The notes below the pieces were generated by a model. The model worked only from the letters and a program-made list of their open reading frames with translations, had not been told where the DNA came from and made no database searches. From NCBI RefSeq assembly GCF_004343775.1, contig NZ_PTXL01000005.1, positions 1 to 64,000 of the forward strand: a stretch of DNA of 64,000 bases. Reading direction: 5' to 3'. This document shows, piece after piece, positions 10,643 through 20,547 of the stretch; position 1 is the first letter of the stretch; each line of letters opens with the position of its first letter. The translations under genes and the position numbers were made by a program. This DNA is from Burkholderia sp. SRS-46 (GTDB lineage: Bacteria > Pseudomonadota > Gammaproteobacteria > Burkholderiales > Burkholderiaceae).

Positions 10643-10670
10643 TGGGAAAGGTGAGACTTTTCGGGAGTCA
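10643..10670 (-). repeat. Isolated copy of the 7.3-7.6 kb array motif
   Basis: On the minus strand the sequence ACTCCCGAAAAGTCTCACC, continuing TTTCCC, overlaps the H-NS-family stop codon. The last junctions of the tandem array read CCCGAAAAAGCTCACCTTT and CTCCCGAAAAATCTCACC, so the same two blocks occur in the same order and nearly the same spacing, on the opposite strand and 3 kb away. Confidence 0.75.
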
Positions 10671-10958
10671 GTCCTTGATCAGGAAACGCGCCCGGTTCTT
10701 GCCGAGCCATGCCGGCGCGCGGCCGCGGCCACTCCAGGTTTCGCCGGTCTTCGGATTGAGATATTTCGGCGGCAGCGGACGCTTGGCCTTGACAGGCGCG
10801 GCCGTGGAACGGAAACCGAGTTCCTCCGCCGTAATGTCGAATTCCTCGATCTTCGCGCGGATCGACGCGATTGCGTCGGCGATCGCCTTTTCGCGTTCCT
10901 TATCGATCTTCTGCTGAAGTTTTTCGAGTTGCGCTGTCAGTTGCCTGTAGGTCGCCAT
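10668..10958 (-). CDS. H-NS histone-family nucleoid protein
   Basis: 96 aa. N-terminal coiled-coil oligomerisation segment (about 1-45, LTAQLEKLQQKIDKEREKA), linker, then the C-terminal DNA-binding motif TWSGRGRAPAWL (about 75-86), the hook-like loop that inserts into AT-rich minor grooves. Burkholderia carry many paralogs of this BpH3/Bv3F-like type. They silence AT-rich acquired DNA; the AT-rich island near 26.8 kb would be a natural target. Short full-length protein, monocistronic, with its own terminator. Confidence 0.93.
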   Translation of the reverse strand: MATYRQLTAQLEKLQQKIDKEREKAIADAIASIRAKIEEFDITAEELGFRSTAAPVKAKRPLPPKYLNPKTGETWSGRGRAPAWLGKNRARFLIKD

Positions 10959-10980
10959 ATGGATGGAGTTCCCTGAGTGT

Positions 10981-11010
10981 TATTTATGAAAAATAGGTGA
11001 CTCGAAGCAA
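10981..11010 (-). promoter_or_regulatory. Candidate sigma-70 promoter of the H-NS-family gene
   Basis: On the minus strand TTGCTT (11005-11010) and TAAATA (10981-10986) are separated by 18 bp in an AT-rich stretch just upstream of the gene. Recognised by eye; no expression evidence. Confidence 0.45.
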
Positions 11011-11062
11011 ATAGAAAAGGGCCCGGCGCGATCGGGAAACTGCTCGGCCTGCGAAAACGGGA

Positions 11063-11350
11063 TCAATAACCGCTTTTCTTCTTGCAGGCGAAGAGAAGGC
11101 TCCGTACGCCGCCGTCGACCGACTGCTGCAGCACGTCGAATTCACCATTACAGGTGGCGCGTGCGTTGTCCGTGCAATTGCTCCACGCATCGCCGCTCGT
11201 GCATTGCACCAGCGTGGTCGGACGCCCATCCGAAGTAAACAGCGGGGCACTTCCGCCGCATCCCCCGAGCGCCGCCATGAGCGCTATCGCTCCGGCCTGT
11301 CGAACCAGTGCTCCAGGCCGTCGACAGACCGACGCAAGCATGTGTTTCAT
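11063..11350 (-). CDS. Small exported lipoprotein, unknown function
   Basis: 95 aa starting MKHMLASVC, with ACGGAAAG about 4 bp before the ATG. A signal sequence with lipobox-like ALMAALGGC (about residues 23-31) predicts lipid attachment at Cys31. The mature part is short, with three or four further Cys (TLVQCTSG, SNCTD, ATCNG, FACKK) that could form disulfides in the periplasm. The open frame extends upstream but without a signal. No family recognised; probably genus-restricted. Confidence 0.75.
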   Translation of the reverse strand: MKHMLASVCRRPGALVRQAGAIALMAALGGCGGSAPLFTSDGRPTTLVQCTSGDAWSNCTDNARATCNGEFDVLQQSVDGGVRSLLFACKKKSGY

Positions 11351-11411
11351 TGTTCTTTCCGTCAACCTTTTTTTAAATGCCGCGAGTATGCCATGTCGCC
11401 CCGCACGCGCG

Positions 11412-11954
11412 TCAATTCGGCACCCGGTCGGGCCGCGCGCGCGTCTTGTACGGCACCGACCGGTGCGGATCGTCGGTGATGCGAACGAAAACCTGCTCGA
11501 CGTCGGGCAGCGCCTCCAGCGCCCGCTGCAGTGCCGCACGATCGAACGGCGCGCTCGCGCATCCTTCGACGTAGATGAACCGCCGTTGCACCGTGATCCA
11601 CAGACTCGTGCCGCCCAGGCTTGCCGAGCCGGCGAAGTGCGCCTTCGCCGCGTCGGCGATCGGCGCATCGTACAGATACGAATTCGGCTTCGTGCAGCGA
11701 TGCGCGAGCCAGCAGGTCGTGCCGCGCTCGACGCGGTAATGCGCGTCGTCCTCCATCTCCGCCTTGGTCATCCACGGCCCGAGCGGCACCGGGCATCCGG
11801 CGACGTCCTGCGACAGCGCGACGAACGGATCGTTGTACCAGTTGCGCCGCGCCGCCTGCTCGCCCGCCGCGTCCTGTTGCGCCAGCGCGGGCGCCGCAAT
11901 CGCGGACGCCGCCAGCGTCACGGCCAGCCACCGCGCGATGCAGGTTCGCTTCAT
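11412..11954 (-). CDS. Secreted hypothetical protein with BON-like C-terminal part
   Basis: 180 aa. A clear signal peptide (MKRTCIARWLAVTLAASA, cleavage near ALA-QQ at about residue 25). The C-terminal part LWITVQRRFIYVEGCASAP...ALPDVEQVFVRITDD looks like a BON-type repeat, in which a beta-alpha-beta unit binds phospholipid or peptidoglycan, but the match is loose. Four Cys in the mature protein suggest disulfides. Located just downstream of the sigma-54 regulator gene (40 bp gap) and upstream of the small lipoprotein, all on the minus strand, so it may share their transcript. Confidence 0.75.
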   Translation of the reverse strand: MKRTCIARWLAVTLAASAIAAPALAQQDAAGEQAARRNWYNDPFVALSQDVAGCPVPLGPWMTKAEMEDDAHYRVERGTTCWLAHRCTKPNSYLYDAPIADAAKAHFAGSASLGGTSLWITVQRRFIYVEGCASAPFDRAALQRALEALPDVEQVFVRITDDPHRSVPYKTRARPDRVPN

Positions 11955-11993
11955 CGCCGCCTCCTCGTTCGAACCGCGCCGGCACGCGCGGCG

Positions 11994-13463
<1,470 letters not shown>

Positions 13464-13493
13464 TGTGTCGTCGTCTCCGCGTATTTTTTCGGA

Positions 13494-13532
13494 TGTCTCC
13501 AGAACGAGACGGATTATCTCATTCCGGAGACA
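13494..13532. promoter_or_regulatory. Two tandem operator copies TGTCTC-N6-GAGAC
   Basis: 13494-13511 reads TGTCTC-CAGAAC-GAGACG and 13515-13532 reads TATCTC-ATTCCG-GAGACA. Centres are 21 bp apart, two helical turns. Outer arms GGATGTCTCC (13491-13500) and GGAGACATCC (13526-13535) are also perfect inverses. They sit 165-200 bp upstream of the sigma-54 promoter, as enhancer sites should. Confidence 0.8.
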
Positions 13533-13594
13533 TCCCGCAATGCCTTGTCGGATCACATTCTGCGCGGGTTTTCGGATCGTCCGGATGGCCAACC

Positions 13595-13612
13595 TGTCTC
13601 CAGATCAAGACG
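13595..13612. promoter_or_regulatory. Third operator copy TGTCTC-N6-AAGACG
   Basis: Same motif as the tandem pair with one changed base in the second half-site, about 85 bp before the sigma-54 promoter. Confidence 0.65.
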
Positions 13613-13696
13613 CTTTCTGTAGAATCGACTGAAGATTGGCTGGCGCGGGCCCGCCGGCCGCCTCCGGAGCCACGTCCGGCGGTGCACTGCGGCCGG

Positions 13697-13712
13697 TGGC
13701 ACGAAACCTGCA
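13697..13712 (+). promoter_or_regulatory. Sigma-54 promoter of the GntP-type permease
   Basis: TGGCACGAAACCTGCA matches TGGCACG-N4-TTGCA at all but one position with correct spacing. Transcription would begin near 13724, leaving a 60-nt leader before the permease. Confidence 0.9.
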
Positions 13713-13784
13713 CGACCCTGAGCCGGTCCACGGCGGCGGCTCGCCGCACGACCCAACAACAACCAAAGCCATTAGGAGACTCCC

Positions 13785-15188
13785 TTGTCTTTCGTGATCG
13801 TCCTCGCCGCGCTGGCGTTCCTGATGTTCGCCGCGTACCGCGGCTACAGCGTGATCCTGTTCGCGCCGATCGCCGCGCTCGGCGCGGTGCTCATGACCGA
13901 TCCGGCCGCCGTCGCGCCGGTGTTCTCCGGCATCTTCATGGAGAAGATGGTCGGCTTCGTCAAACTGTATTTCCCGGTGTTCATGCTCGGCGCGGTGTTC
14001 GGCAAGGTGATCGAACTGTCCGGCTTCTCCGAGTCGATCGTCCACGCGGCGATCCGCTACATCGGCCGTTCGCGCGCGAATGCGGTGATCGTCGCTGTGT
14101 GCGGGTTGCTCACCTATGGCGGCGTGTCGCTGTTCGTCGTCGTGTTCGCGGTGTATCCGTTCGCGGCCGAACTCTACCGCCAGAGCAACATTCCGAAGCG
14201 GCTGATGCCCGGCGCGATCGCGCTCGGCGCGTTCTCGTTCACGATGGATTCGCTGCCCGGCACGCCGCAGATCCAGAACATCATCCCGACCACGTTCTTC
14301 AAGACGACCGCCTGGGCCGCCCCGGCGCTCGGCACGATCGGCTCGGTGTTCATCATCGCCGTCGGCCTCGCGTATCTCGAATGGCGCCGCCGCTCGGCGA
14401 TGGCGAAGGGCGAAGGCTACGGCACGTCGCTCGTCAACGAGCCGGAACGCGTCGCGACCGAATCGCTGCCGAACCCGATCATCGCGATCCTGCCGCTGAT
14501 CCTCGTCGGCGTGTCGAACTTCGCGCTCACGAAGCTGATCCCCACCTGGTACGGCAGCACGTCGTACACGGTCACGCCCGACGTGCTGCCGGGCGTGCAT
14601 GCGCCGGTGACGACGTCGATCAAGACCGTCGTCGCGATCTGGTCGGTCGAGGCCGCGCTGCTGCTCGGCATCCTGCTCGTGATCGCAACGTCGTTCCGGC
14701 GCGTCAGCGAGCGCTTCGCGGCCGGCTCGAAAGCGGCCGTCGGCGGCGCGCTGCTCGCCGCGATGAACACCGCGTCGGAGTATGGTTTCGGCGGCGTGAT
14801 CGCCGCGCTGCCGGGCTTCCTCGTCGTCGGCGATGCGCTGAAGAGCATTCCGAACCCGCTCGTCAACGCGGCCGTGTCGGTCAGCTCGCTCGCCGGCATC
14901 ACCGGCTCGGCGTCGGGCGGCATGAGCATTGCGCTCGCCGCGATGTCGGACCTGTTCATCAAGGGCGCGCAAGCGGCGAACATCCCGCTGGAGGTGCTGC
15001 ACCGGGTGGTTGCGATGGCGAGCGGCGGCATGGACACGCTGCCGCACAACGGCGCGGTGATCACGCTGCTCGCGGTCACGGGCCTCACGCACCGCGAGGC
15101 GTATCGCGACATCTTCGCGGTCACGCTCATCAAGACGCTCGCGGTGTTCTTCGTGATCGCGGTGTACTACACGACCGGGCTCGTGTAA
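13785..15188 (+). CDS. GntP-family organic-acid permease
   Basis: 467 aa from a TTG start; AGGAGA lies 5 bp before it, which decides the start. Hydrophobic throughout with about 12 membrane segments, including GYSVILFAPIAALGAVL and the family-typical SFTMDSLPGTPQIQNIIP loop. GntP proteins are inner-membrane proton symporters for gluconate and other hydroxy or keto acids. Control by the PAS sigma-54 activator suggests the substrate or its product is the inducing signal. No catabolic enzyme follows, so the substrate is unknown. Confidence 0.9.
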   Translation: MSFVIVLAALAFLMFAAYRGYSVILFAPIAALGAVLMTDPAAVAPVFSGIFMEKMVGFVKLYFPVFMLGAVFGKVIELSGFSESIVHAAIRYIGRSRANAVIVAVCGLLTYGGVSLFVVVFAVYPFAAELYRQSNIPKRLMPGAIALGAFSFTMDSLPGTPQIQNIIPTTFFKTTAWAAPALGTIGSVFIIAVGLAYLEWRRRSAMAKGEGYGTSLVNEPERVATESLPNPIIAILPLILVGVSNFALTKLIPTWYGSTSYTVTPDVLPGVHAPVTTSIKTVVAIWSVEAALLLGILLVIATSFRRVSERFAAGSKAAVGGALLAAMNTASEYGFGGVIAALPGFLVVGDALKSIPNPLVNAAVSVSSLAGITGSASGGMSIALAAMSDLFIKGAQAANIPLEVLHRVVAMASGGMDTLPHNGAVITLLAVTGLTHREAYRDIFAVTLIKTLAVFFVIAVYYTTGLV

Positions 15189-15236
15189 GCGCGACGCCGT
15201 AGCGCGCCGCGCCGCCGTCGCGCGCGGGCGCTTCCC

Positions 15237-15271
15237 CGGGACAGGCAAACCGATGCGTTCGGCCTGTCCCG
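15237..15271 (+). terminator. Hairpin terminator after the permease
   Basis: CGGGACAGGC (15237-15246) pairs with GCCTGTCCCG (15262-15271) around a 15-base loop and is followed by TTCTTC, 48 bp after the permease stop. Confidence 0.75.
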
Positions 15272-15333
15272 TTCTTCATCCGGCGCAGCGATGGCCGGTG
15301 CGCGGCATCGATCCCGGGAACCGGGCTACCCGG

Positions 15334-15699
15334 TCAACGCGGCTCGATCGCCGCCTTCGCGTACGACTCGCGCTCGATCTCCATCATTTCCGCACACAGC
15401 TGCAAATGCGTGCCGGACGGCGCGCGGCAGCATTGCGCCAGGACCGACAGGACGAGTTCCGACAGCGCACGCTTCGCGTCGGCGGACCGTCCGCTCAGAA
15501 TCGCCAGCTTCGCGTGAGCGAACGCGCGCGGCGCGTCCGCGGTGCCGACGACGCACGTGTCGAAGCACACTGCGCGGCTCTTGATGTCCAGTTCGTCGAA
15601 ATGGCCGGAAGCGGCGAGCGCTGCGTTGAGCGCGACGAGCGTCGCACGGGCGTCGAAACCGTCAAGGTTGCCGGAATATTCAAGCGTCAGATGGGGCAT
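15334..15699 (-). CDS. 5-carboxymethyl-2-hydroxymuconate delta-isomerase-like protein
   Basis: 121 aa starting MPHLTLEYSGNL. The Met-Pro start is diagnostic: after Met removal Pro1 is the catalytic base in this tautomerase-superfamily family (HpaF/HpcD type). These enzymes isomerise a ring-cleavage product in homoprotocatechuate breakdown. No other homoprotocatechuate gene is nearby, so either it serves a remote pathway or it acts on another keto-enol acid. Normal length for the family. Confidence 0.82.
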   Translation of the reverse strand: MPHLTLEYSGNLDGFDARATLVALNAALAASGHFDELDIKSRAVCFDTCVVGTADAPRAFAHAKLAILSGRSADAKRALSELVLSVLAQCCRAPSGTHLQLCAEMMEIERESYAKAAIEPR

Positions 15700-15781
15700 G
15701 GCGTGATGGTGATGAGTGAAATCGCCGCGCGCCGAAGCGTCGATGCCGGGCCGGCGCGCGGAACACGCCCATGGTACCCGC

Positions 15782-15812
15782 GGATGCGCCGCCGCAGTGC
15801 GCCGGCGCATCC
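15782..15812 (-). terminator. GC hairpin after the thioredoxin-fold gene
   Basis: GGATGCGCC (15782-15790) and GGCGCATCC (15804-15812) form a 9-bp stem 7 bp past the stop of the minus-strand gene. No U-tract. Confidence 0.5.
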
Positions 15813-15818
15813 TTGCCG

Positions 15819-17414
15819 TTACGTCTTCACCGGCTGGATCAGCCGCTCGCACGCGGCCGCCTGCGGATCGCCCGCCGGCAGCTTCCCGCACACGTCGTCG
15901 AACTGCTTCACGACGGTCCGCACCGACGCGTCGTGCGCGCCGCCATTGCGCCAGCGCGTCAGCTGCGTGACCACCTTCGTCAGCGCCCGCAGGTTCGCGC
16001 CGTAGAACGCGTCCCGGGTCTGCCCGGCCTGCGCGAGCACGCTGCCCGCGATCCCTTCGATCCGCGCCGCATCGTCCGGCCCGAGCTCGACCGCGTTCGC
16101 GAAATAGGTCGCACCCCAGCGCAGCCGCGTAGCGGTTCCCGTCGCGCTGTCGTACGCCTTGCGGTACCAGTCGAGCGCCGCGGCCTTGTCGCCGCGCGCT
16201 TTCGCATTCGCCGCGAGCCCGGACATGAAGTAATAGGGCGTCGCCGAATGCCGCAGTTCGCCCTTCAGCAACGTGTCGGATGCATCGAGCAGCCCGGCGT
16301 CGGTCAGCGTATCGGCCGCCTCGCTGACGAGCGCCTGGCGCTCGTACACGTTCGTCGCCCCCTGGATCGCCGCGGCCGTCCGCTGGCGCACCGTGTCGAC
16401 GAGCGCCGGCGCGTCGAGCGGCGTGCCCTTGCGGGCGTCGCCGCGCGCGAGCAGCACGCGGCCGTGCAGCGCCATCAGGCGATCGATCGACGACAGCGTG
16501 CGATCGTCCGACAGCCGCGCGAGCGCCGCGTCATAGGCATCGCGCAACTTCGCACGCGCAGCCGCATCCGTGCCGAGATACGCGACGACGCCCGCCGGCG
16601 CCGCGATCAGCACGTCGGCGTCGGCGCGCGACGTCGCGGCATTGCGCAGCACCGTGCGCAGCGCGTCGGTGCCTGCCGCCTTGTCGAGCGCACCGGCCTG
16701 CGCGGGCTCGCCGGTCGCGGCGACCACCACCGATTTCAACTCGAGCCGCAGCGCATCGCCCGCCGCGCCGGCGGCCTGCGCGCGTCGCGCGAGCGTCTGC
16801 AGCGTCTCGGCGACGTGATCGCCGGGCACCGGCAGCGCGCCATCGGTATCCCACGAATAGTCGGCCAGCATGCGCCACTCGTCGCGCGTCACCGTCGCAC
16901 CGGAGCCCGCTTCGCTGCCGGACGCGCCGCCCTTCAGCGCGTTCGCGAGCGTCTGCCGCACCGGATGCGCGGCGTTCATGCCGAGCGACAGCGCGCGCAT
17001 GTAGCGGTCGAGATCGGCCTCGCCCGGCAGCCGCGTGACCTCGGTGCCGTCCGGGCGGAACAGGATCATCGTCGGATAGCCGCGCACCTTGAAGCGTTCG
17101 CCGAGCTTCTGTGCGCTCTCGGTGTCGCCGTCGAGATACACCGGCACGAAGAACGACGAGCGCGCGCGGAACGCCTGCTGGCTGAAGACCGTCGACTTCA
17201 CCTGGTTGCACGACGGGCACCACACCGCGCCCCAGTAGAGCAGCAGCGGCTTGCCGGTCCGTTTCGCCAGCGCGAACGCGGCGTCGACGTCGCCTTGCTG
17301 CCAGGCAATGCCGGGCGGCACGTGCACCGGCTCGCGCGGCGTGTCCGCCGCGAATGCCGCGCTTGCCGCGGCAAGCAGCCACGCGGCGGTCAAGGTCCGA
17401 AGAGAGGTTTGCAT
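15819..17414 (-). CDS. Periplasmic thioredoxin-fold protein with long helical C-terminal part
   Basis: 531 aa starting MQTSLRTL, with GGAG 9 bp upstream. Signal peptide to about residue 22 (ASAAFAAD). Residues about 35-150 form a thioredoxin fold with the CXXC motif WCPSCNQV (about 65-68) and the cis-Pro region RGYPTMILF. The remaining ~370 residues are alanine-rich, helical and TPR-like (YYFMSGLAANAKARGDKAAALDWYRKAYDSA). It is likely a periplasmic disulfide reductase or chaperone; the large extra domain is unusual compared with 150-200 aa TlpA/DsbD-gamma-type proteins. Monocistronic. Confidence 0.83.
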   Translation of the reverse strand: MQTSLRTLTAAWLLAAASAAFAADTPREPVHVPPGIAWQQGDVDAAFALAKRTGKPLLLYWGAVWCPSCNQVKSTVFSQQAFRARSSFFVPVYLDGDTESAQKLGERFKVRGYPTMILFRPDGTEVTRLPGEADLDRYMRALSLGMNAAHPVRQTLANALKGGASGSEAGSGATVTRDEWRMLADYSWDTDGALPVPGDHVAETLQTLARRAQAAGAAGDALRLELKSVVVAATGEPAQAGALDKAAGTDALRTVLRNAATSRADADVLIAAPAGVVAYLGTDAAARAKLRDAYDAALARLSDDRTLSSIDRLMALHGRVLLARGDARKGTPLDAPALVDTVRQRTAAAIQGATNVYERQALVSEAADTLTDAGLLDASDTLLKGELRHSATPYYFMSGLAANAKARGDKAAALDWYRKAYDSATGTATRLRWGATYFANAVELGPDDAARIEGIAGSVLAQAGQTRDAFYGANLRALTKVVTQLTRWRNGGAHDASVRTVVKQFDDVCGKLPAGDPQAAACERLIQPVKT

Positions 17415-17970
17415 CGATGCGGTCTCCGTTGATCGTGAGGGCCGCGCGACACGCGCTGCATGCGCCGCGGCCATGAAAAGCGAACCGCGCGCACAGCGCA
17501 CGGCACGCCGCAAACATTTGCGACTGCGTCCAGACAGCGAAATACGCGTGATTTCCGCCTTAAATCGTTCGCGGCACTTTCGAACGCGTGCGTATCGCGC
17601 CGCCATCCGGCAAATCGTAGAACGATACGGATCGCACATCCAGATGAAAACGAATCATTTTTCAATTGGATATGAAACGGCATTTCAGAACACGTTACCC
17701 GCCCGCCGGCACCGCACGAAAGCGCAATAGAATTCGAAAAAATTGCCGCTTTTTTACCGCTTTTTCTTGCCTTGCAGGCCGAATTTCCGGATTACGCAAC
17801 AGCCTGCGCGCGAACTGAAAAAATGCAATATTTGTATTCATTGAAGCGTGTATAGTTGCCCGTCGAAAATTCGCGCGCGCTTCTGCAGCCGGAATCATTC
17901 CGGCCATGCCTGTCCATTCGCCGTATTCGCGTGCGTTTTAAATAATCACGAATCCGGGGCCAGGACTGTC
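17415..17970. promoter_or_regulatory. AT-rich upstream region of the first AraC gene
   Basis: 556 bp without a supported gene. From about 17640 to 17870 it is markedly AT-richer than the genome norm. A TATAGT -10-like hexamer lies near 17851, but no good -35 was found. The stretch must hold the promoters of both flanking genes, which diverge from it. Confidence 0.4.
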
Positions 17971-19014
17971 ATGACGCAGCCAGAGATCATCATTTCCACC
18001 GACGCGGTTGAACCAGGGCTGCGCAATGATTTCTGGCGCGAGGTCACGCGGCCCGTGTTTGAAACGACGCCACTCGGCGACGGCGCGAACGCCGCGCTGG
18101 AGGGCACGATCCAGAGCCGCCCGGTGGGCGAGCTGCTGATGGGCGAGACGACCTTCAACGCGCAGCAATATCGGCGCGACCGGCGCGTGATCGCGCGGGG
18201 CGGGCTCGATTACTACGTGATCCAGGTCGTCACCGCCGGATCGCTGAACGGCGTGTTCGGCCGGCGCAATGTCGCGGCCGAGCCCGGCGACGTCTGCGTG
18301 ATGGATCTCACGCGCACGTTCGACAGCCGCGTCGAAGCCGGCGCGACGCTGACGACGGCCGTGCCGCGCAAGGCGCTCGAACATGCGCTGGGGCGGCGTG
18401 ATCTGCATGGCGCCGTGCTGAAGGCCGGCCGGCCGATGACGCAGTTGCTCGTCGATTTCCTGAACGGCTTGATGGCGGTATCGGCGCGCCTGTCGGCCAG
18501 CGAATCGTTTGCGGCGCAGGACGCGATCACCGCGCTGCTGGCGGCGGGCCTCGCCGGAGAAGACGTCACGGGGCGCGAAACGGCGTCGGCGCTGGCGGAC
18601 GTGCTGCGCGAACGCATCGTCGAATTCATCGACGCGAACCTGACGCGGCCGGAGCTGAATCCCGACCTGCTGATGCGCCGGTTCCGCATCTCGCGCGCCC
18701 ATCTGTACAGAACCTTTGCCGACGACGGCGGCGTGAGCCGCGTCATTCGCAACAAGCGCCTCGACGCGGCCTACATGGCGCTGCGGCACCCGCGCGGCCG
18801 CGAACGGCCGATCGCGGAAATCGCCGCCGAATGCGGCTTCACCAGCAACGCCCGCTTCCTGCGCGCGTTCCGCACGCACTTCGGCGTCACGCCCAGCGAC
18901 GCGAAACGGGCGCGGGTGGAATCGGTGTCACCGCGCAACGAGCTGTTCACGTTGCAGGATCACTTCGCGAACTATCACGCGACGCGGGACACCGCTTCGC
19001 GTGCAGCGGCCTGA
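17971..19014 (+). CDS. AraC-family regulator (paralog A)
   Basis: 347 aa from MTQPEIIISTD; the longer open frame upstream lacks family similarity. N-terminal AraC-binding-like domain (about 1-215, with LRNDFWREVTRP and TFNAQQYRRDRR) and C-terminal two-helix-turn-helix DNA-binding domain (about 230-325, FRISRAHLYRTFADDGGVSRVI...CGFTSNARFLRAFRTHFGVTPSD). Clearly homologous along its whole length to the convergent gene at 19.3-20.4 kb. Target genes unknown; neither neighbour is an obvious catabolic operon. Confidence 0.9.
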   Translation: MTQPEIIISTDAVEPGLRNDFWREVTRPVFETTPLGDGANAALEGTIQSRPVGELLMGETTFNAQQYRRDRRVIARGGLDYYVIQVVTAGSLNGVFGRRNVAAEPGDVCVMDLTRTFDSRVEAGATLTTAVPRKALEHALGRRDLHGAVLKAGRPMTQLLVDFLNGLMAVSARLSASESFAAQDAITALLAAGLAGEDVTGRETASALADVLRERIVEFIDANLTRPELNPDLLMRRFRISRAHLYRTFADDGGVSRVIRNKRLDAAYMALRHPRGRERPIAEIAAECGFTSNARFLRAFRTHFGVTPSDAKRARVESVSPRNELFTLQDHFANYHATRDTASRAAA

Positions 19015-19019
19015 ATCGC

Positions 19020-19065
19020 ACCGACACGGCGCTATTTCCGGGACATTCCCGCGCGCCGTGTCGGT
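19020..19065 (+). terminator. Extended hairpin after AraC paralog A
   Basis: ACCGACACGGCGC (19020-19032) pairs with GCGCCGTGTCGGT (19053-19065), 13 bp. The loop holds an inner CGGGA/TCCCG pair. It starts 6 bp after the stop codon and has no U-tract. Confidence 0.7.
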
Positions 19066-19232
19066 AGCCGGCGGCATGGAACCTCATGTAAAACGATTGC
19101 GAAGCGGATATGGGACGTCATCGGGGTAAACACGAGACAATTAGAGGCCCACTGTTATTCAATTGAACCCGAAAGAATGCAACAATTTCGTACCGGATAC
19201 ACCCCGTGTTCGGTAATATTTGTGCCATTCTT

Positions 19233-19260
19233 GAGCCACCTTCGTGTGGCTTCTTTTTTT
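19233..19260 (+). terminator. Orphan Rho-independent terminator
   Basis: AGCCAC (19234-19239) and GTGGCT (19246-19251) form a stem with a CTTCGT loop, followed by TCTTTTTTT. It is a textbook plus-strand terminator, but AraC paralog A already has its own hairpin 170 bp upstream and the next gene runs the other way. The 19066-19232 stretch could therefore encode a small RNA. Confidence 0.75.
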
Positions 19261-19325
19261 CCCGTTTTTTTTCCCCATTTTCCGCCCGATTTCCGCATCA
19301 CGTCGAATCACGCGCACCCGCGCCT

Positions 19326-20366
19326 TCAATCCCGCCTGCAATCCTGGCCTCCCGGCACGGCATGGCGCGCGAAGTGAATGTGCAGGCTCGACAGGTCATG
19401 GCCGGCCGCGAAGTGCTCCCGATGCTCGGTGCGGATCTCGCGCGCGGTCACGCCGAAGCGCTGACGCATCGCGCGCACCAGCATGTCGCTGCTCGAAAAG
19501 CCGTAGCGGTACGCGACTTCCTTGACCGTCTGCCCGTTCATGCGCGGATCGACGAGCGCCCGATACGCAAGATCGAGACGCCGATCGCGAATGAACCGTG
19601 CGACGCCGCCGTCCGCCTCGAACACCCGGTACAAGTGCGCGCGCGAAATCCGGAAATGCGCGATCAGCGCATCGGGGCCCAGGTTGCGATCGGTGACATG
19701 CCGCGCGATGTGCTGCACGATCCGCGTGCGCAGCGCGGCGCCATGCGCGCCGGGCCGCTTGCCGACAGGCGACTCCGCCCCGCAGAGCGCGGCCGCGAGC
19801 AACGCCATCATCGCGTCCTGCACGGCGACGGACTGCGCCTGCGACACCAGCTCGTTCAGCGCATACATGCCCAGCAGGTAATCGGCGAGCAGGCCCGTGA
19901 TCGCCCGCTTCGCGCTCAGCACGACGCCGTGCAGGTCGCGCCCGCCTGACGCCTTCTCGAGCGCTTCGCGCGGCACGAACACGGCGACGGCCTCGCCCGC
20001 GTCCACCCGGCCGTACATCGGCTGGCCGAGATCGATGATGTAGATGTCACCGGGCCCCGCGTGCACGTCCACATCATTGAAATTGCCGTAAAACGAACCC
20101 GAGCGCACCAGTTGCACGACGTACTGGTCGAAACCGCTCTGCTGGATGGTCCGGCGATCGCGCCGGTATTGCTGTGCATTGAACGACGTGCGCCACATCA
20201 GCAGCTCGCCGATCATTCGCGACGCCAGCGTACCGGCCAGCCGCGCGTCTGCGTGCCCGGCGATCGGTGCCGTGTCGACGATGGGCCGCGTCACCTCGCG
20301 CCAGTATTCGTCGCGCAACGCCGGCTCGACACATTCGGTCGATAAGAAGACTTCCCCGGAAGCCAT
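19326..20366 (-). CDS. AraC-family regulator (paralog B)
   Basis: 346 aa from MASGEVFLS, with GAGGGG 4 bp before the ATG. Same layout as paralog A: sensor domain with LRDEYWREVTRP and SFNAQQYRRDRR, then the AraC helix-turn-helix pair (HFRISRAHLYRVFEADGGVARFI... YGFSSSDMLVRAMRQRFGVTARE). The two are convergent, separated by 311 bp, and look like an old inverted duplication or two members of one Burkholderia family. The nearest downstream gene on the same strand order is the autotransporter, whose control by this protein is possible but unshown. Confidence 0.9.
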   Translation of the reverse strand: MASGEVFLSTECVEPALRDEYWREVTRPIVDTAPIAGHADARLAGTLASRMIGELLMWRTSFNAQQYRRDRRTIQQSGFDQYVVQLVRSGSFYGNFNDVDVHAGPGDIYIIDLGQPMYGRVDAGEAVAVFVPREALEKASGGRDLHGVVLSAKRAITGLLADYLLGMYALNELVSQAQSVAVQDAMMALLAAALCGAESPVGKRPGAHGAALRTRIVQHIARHVTDRNLGPDALIAHFRISRAHLYRVFEADGGVARFIRDRRLDLAYRALVDPRMNGQTVKEVAYRYGFSSSDMLVRAMRQRFGVTAREIRTEHREHFAAGHDLSSLHIHFARHAVPGGQDCRRD

Positions 20367-20547
20367 GATCCCCTCGCATTTTCTGATTGCTGTTGCGATG
20401 CTTGTTGTCGTGATTCGTGAGCCGCGCCGTCGTCGACAGCCAGCTTGCATGCGTCGCACGCCTTCGTCGCCGCACACTCCGCGAGACGATCTGCCGCGGA
20501 ATTGTGCAGGCAATCCGGTGTTGATGCCCGTTCGAACGACATGCCGG

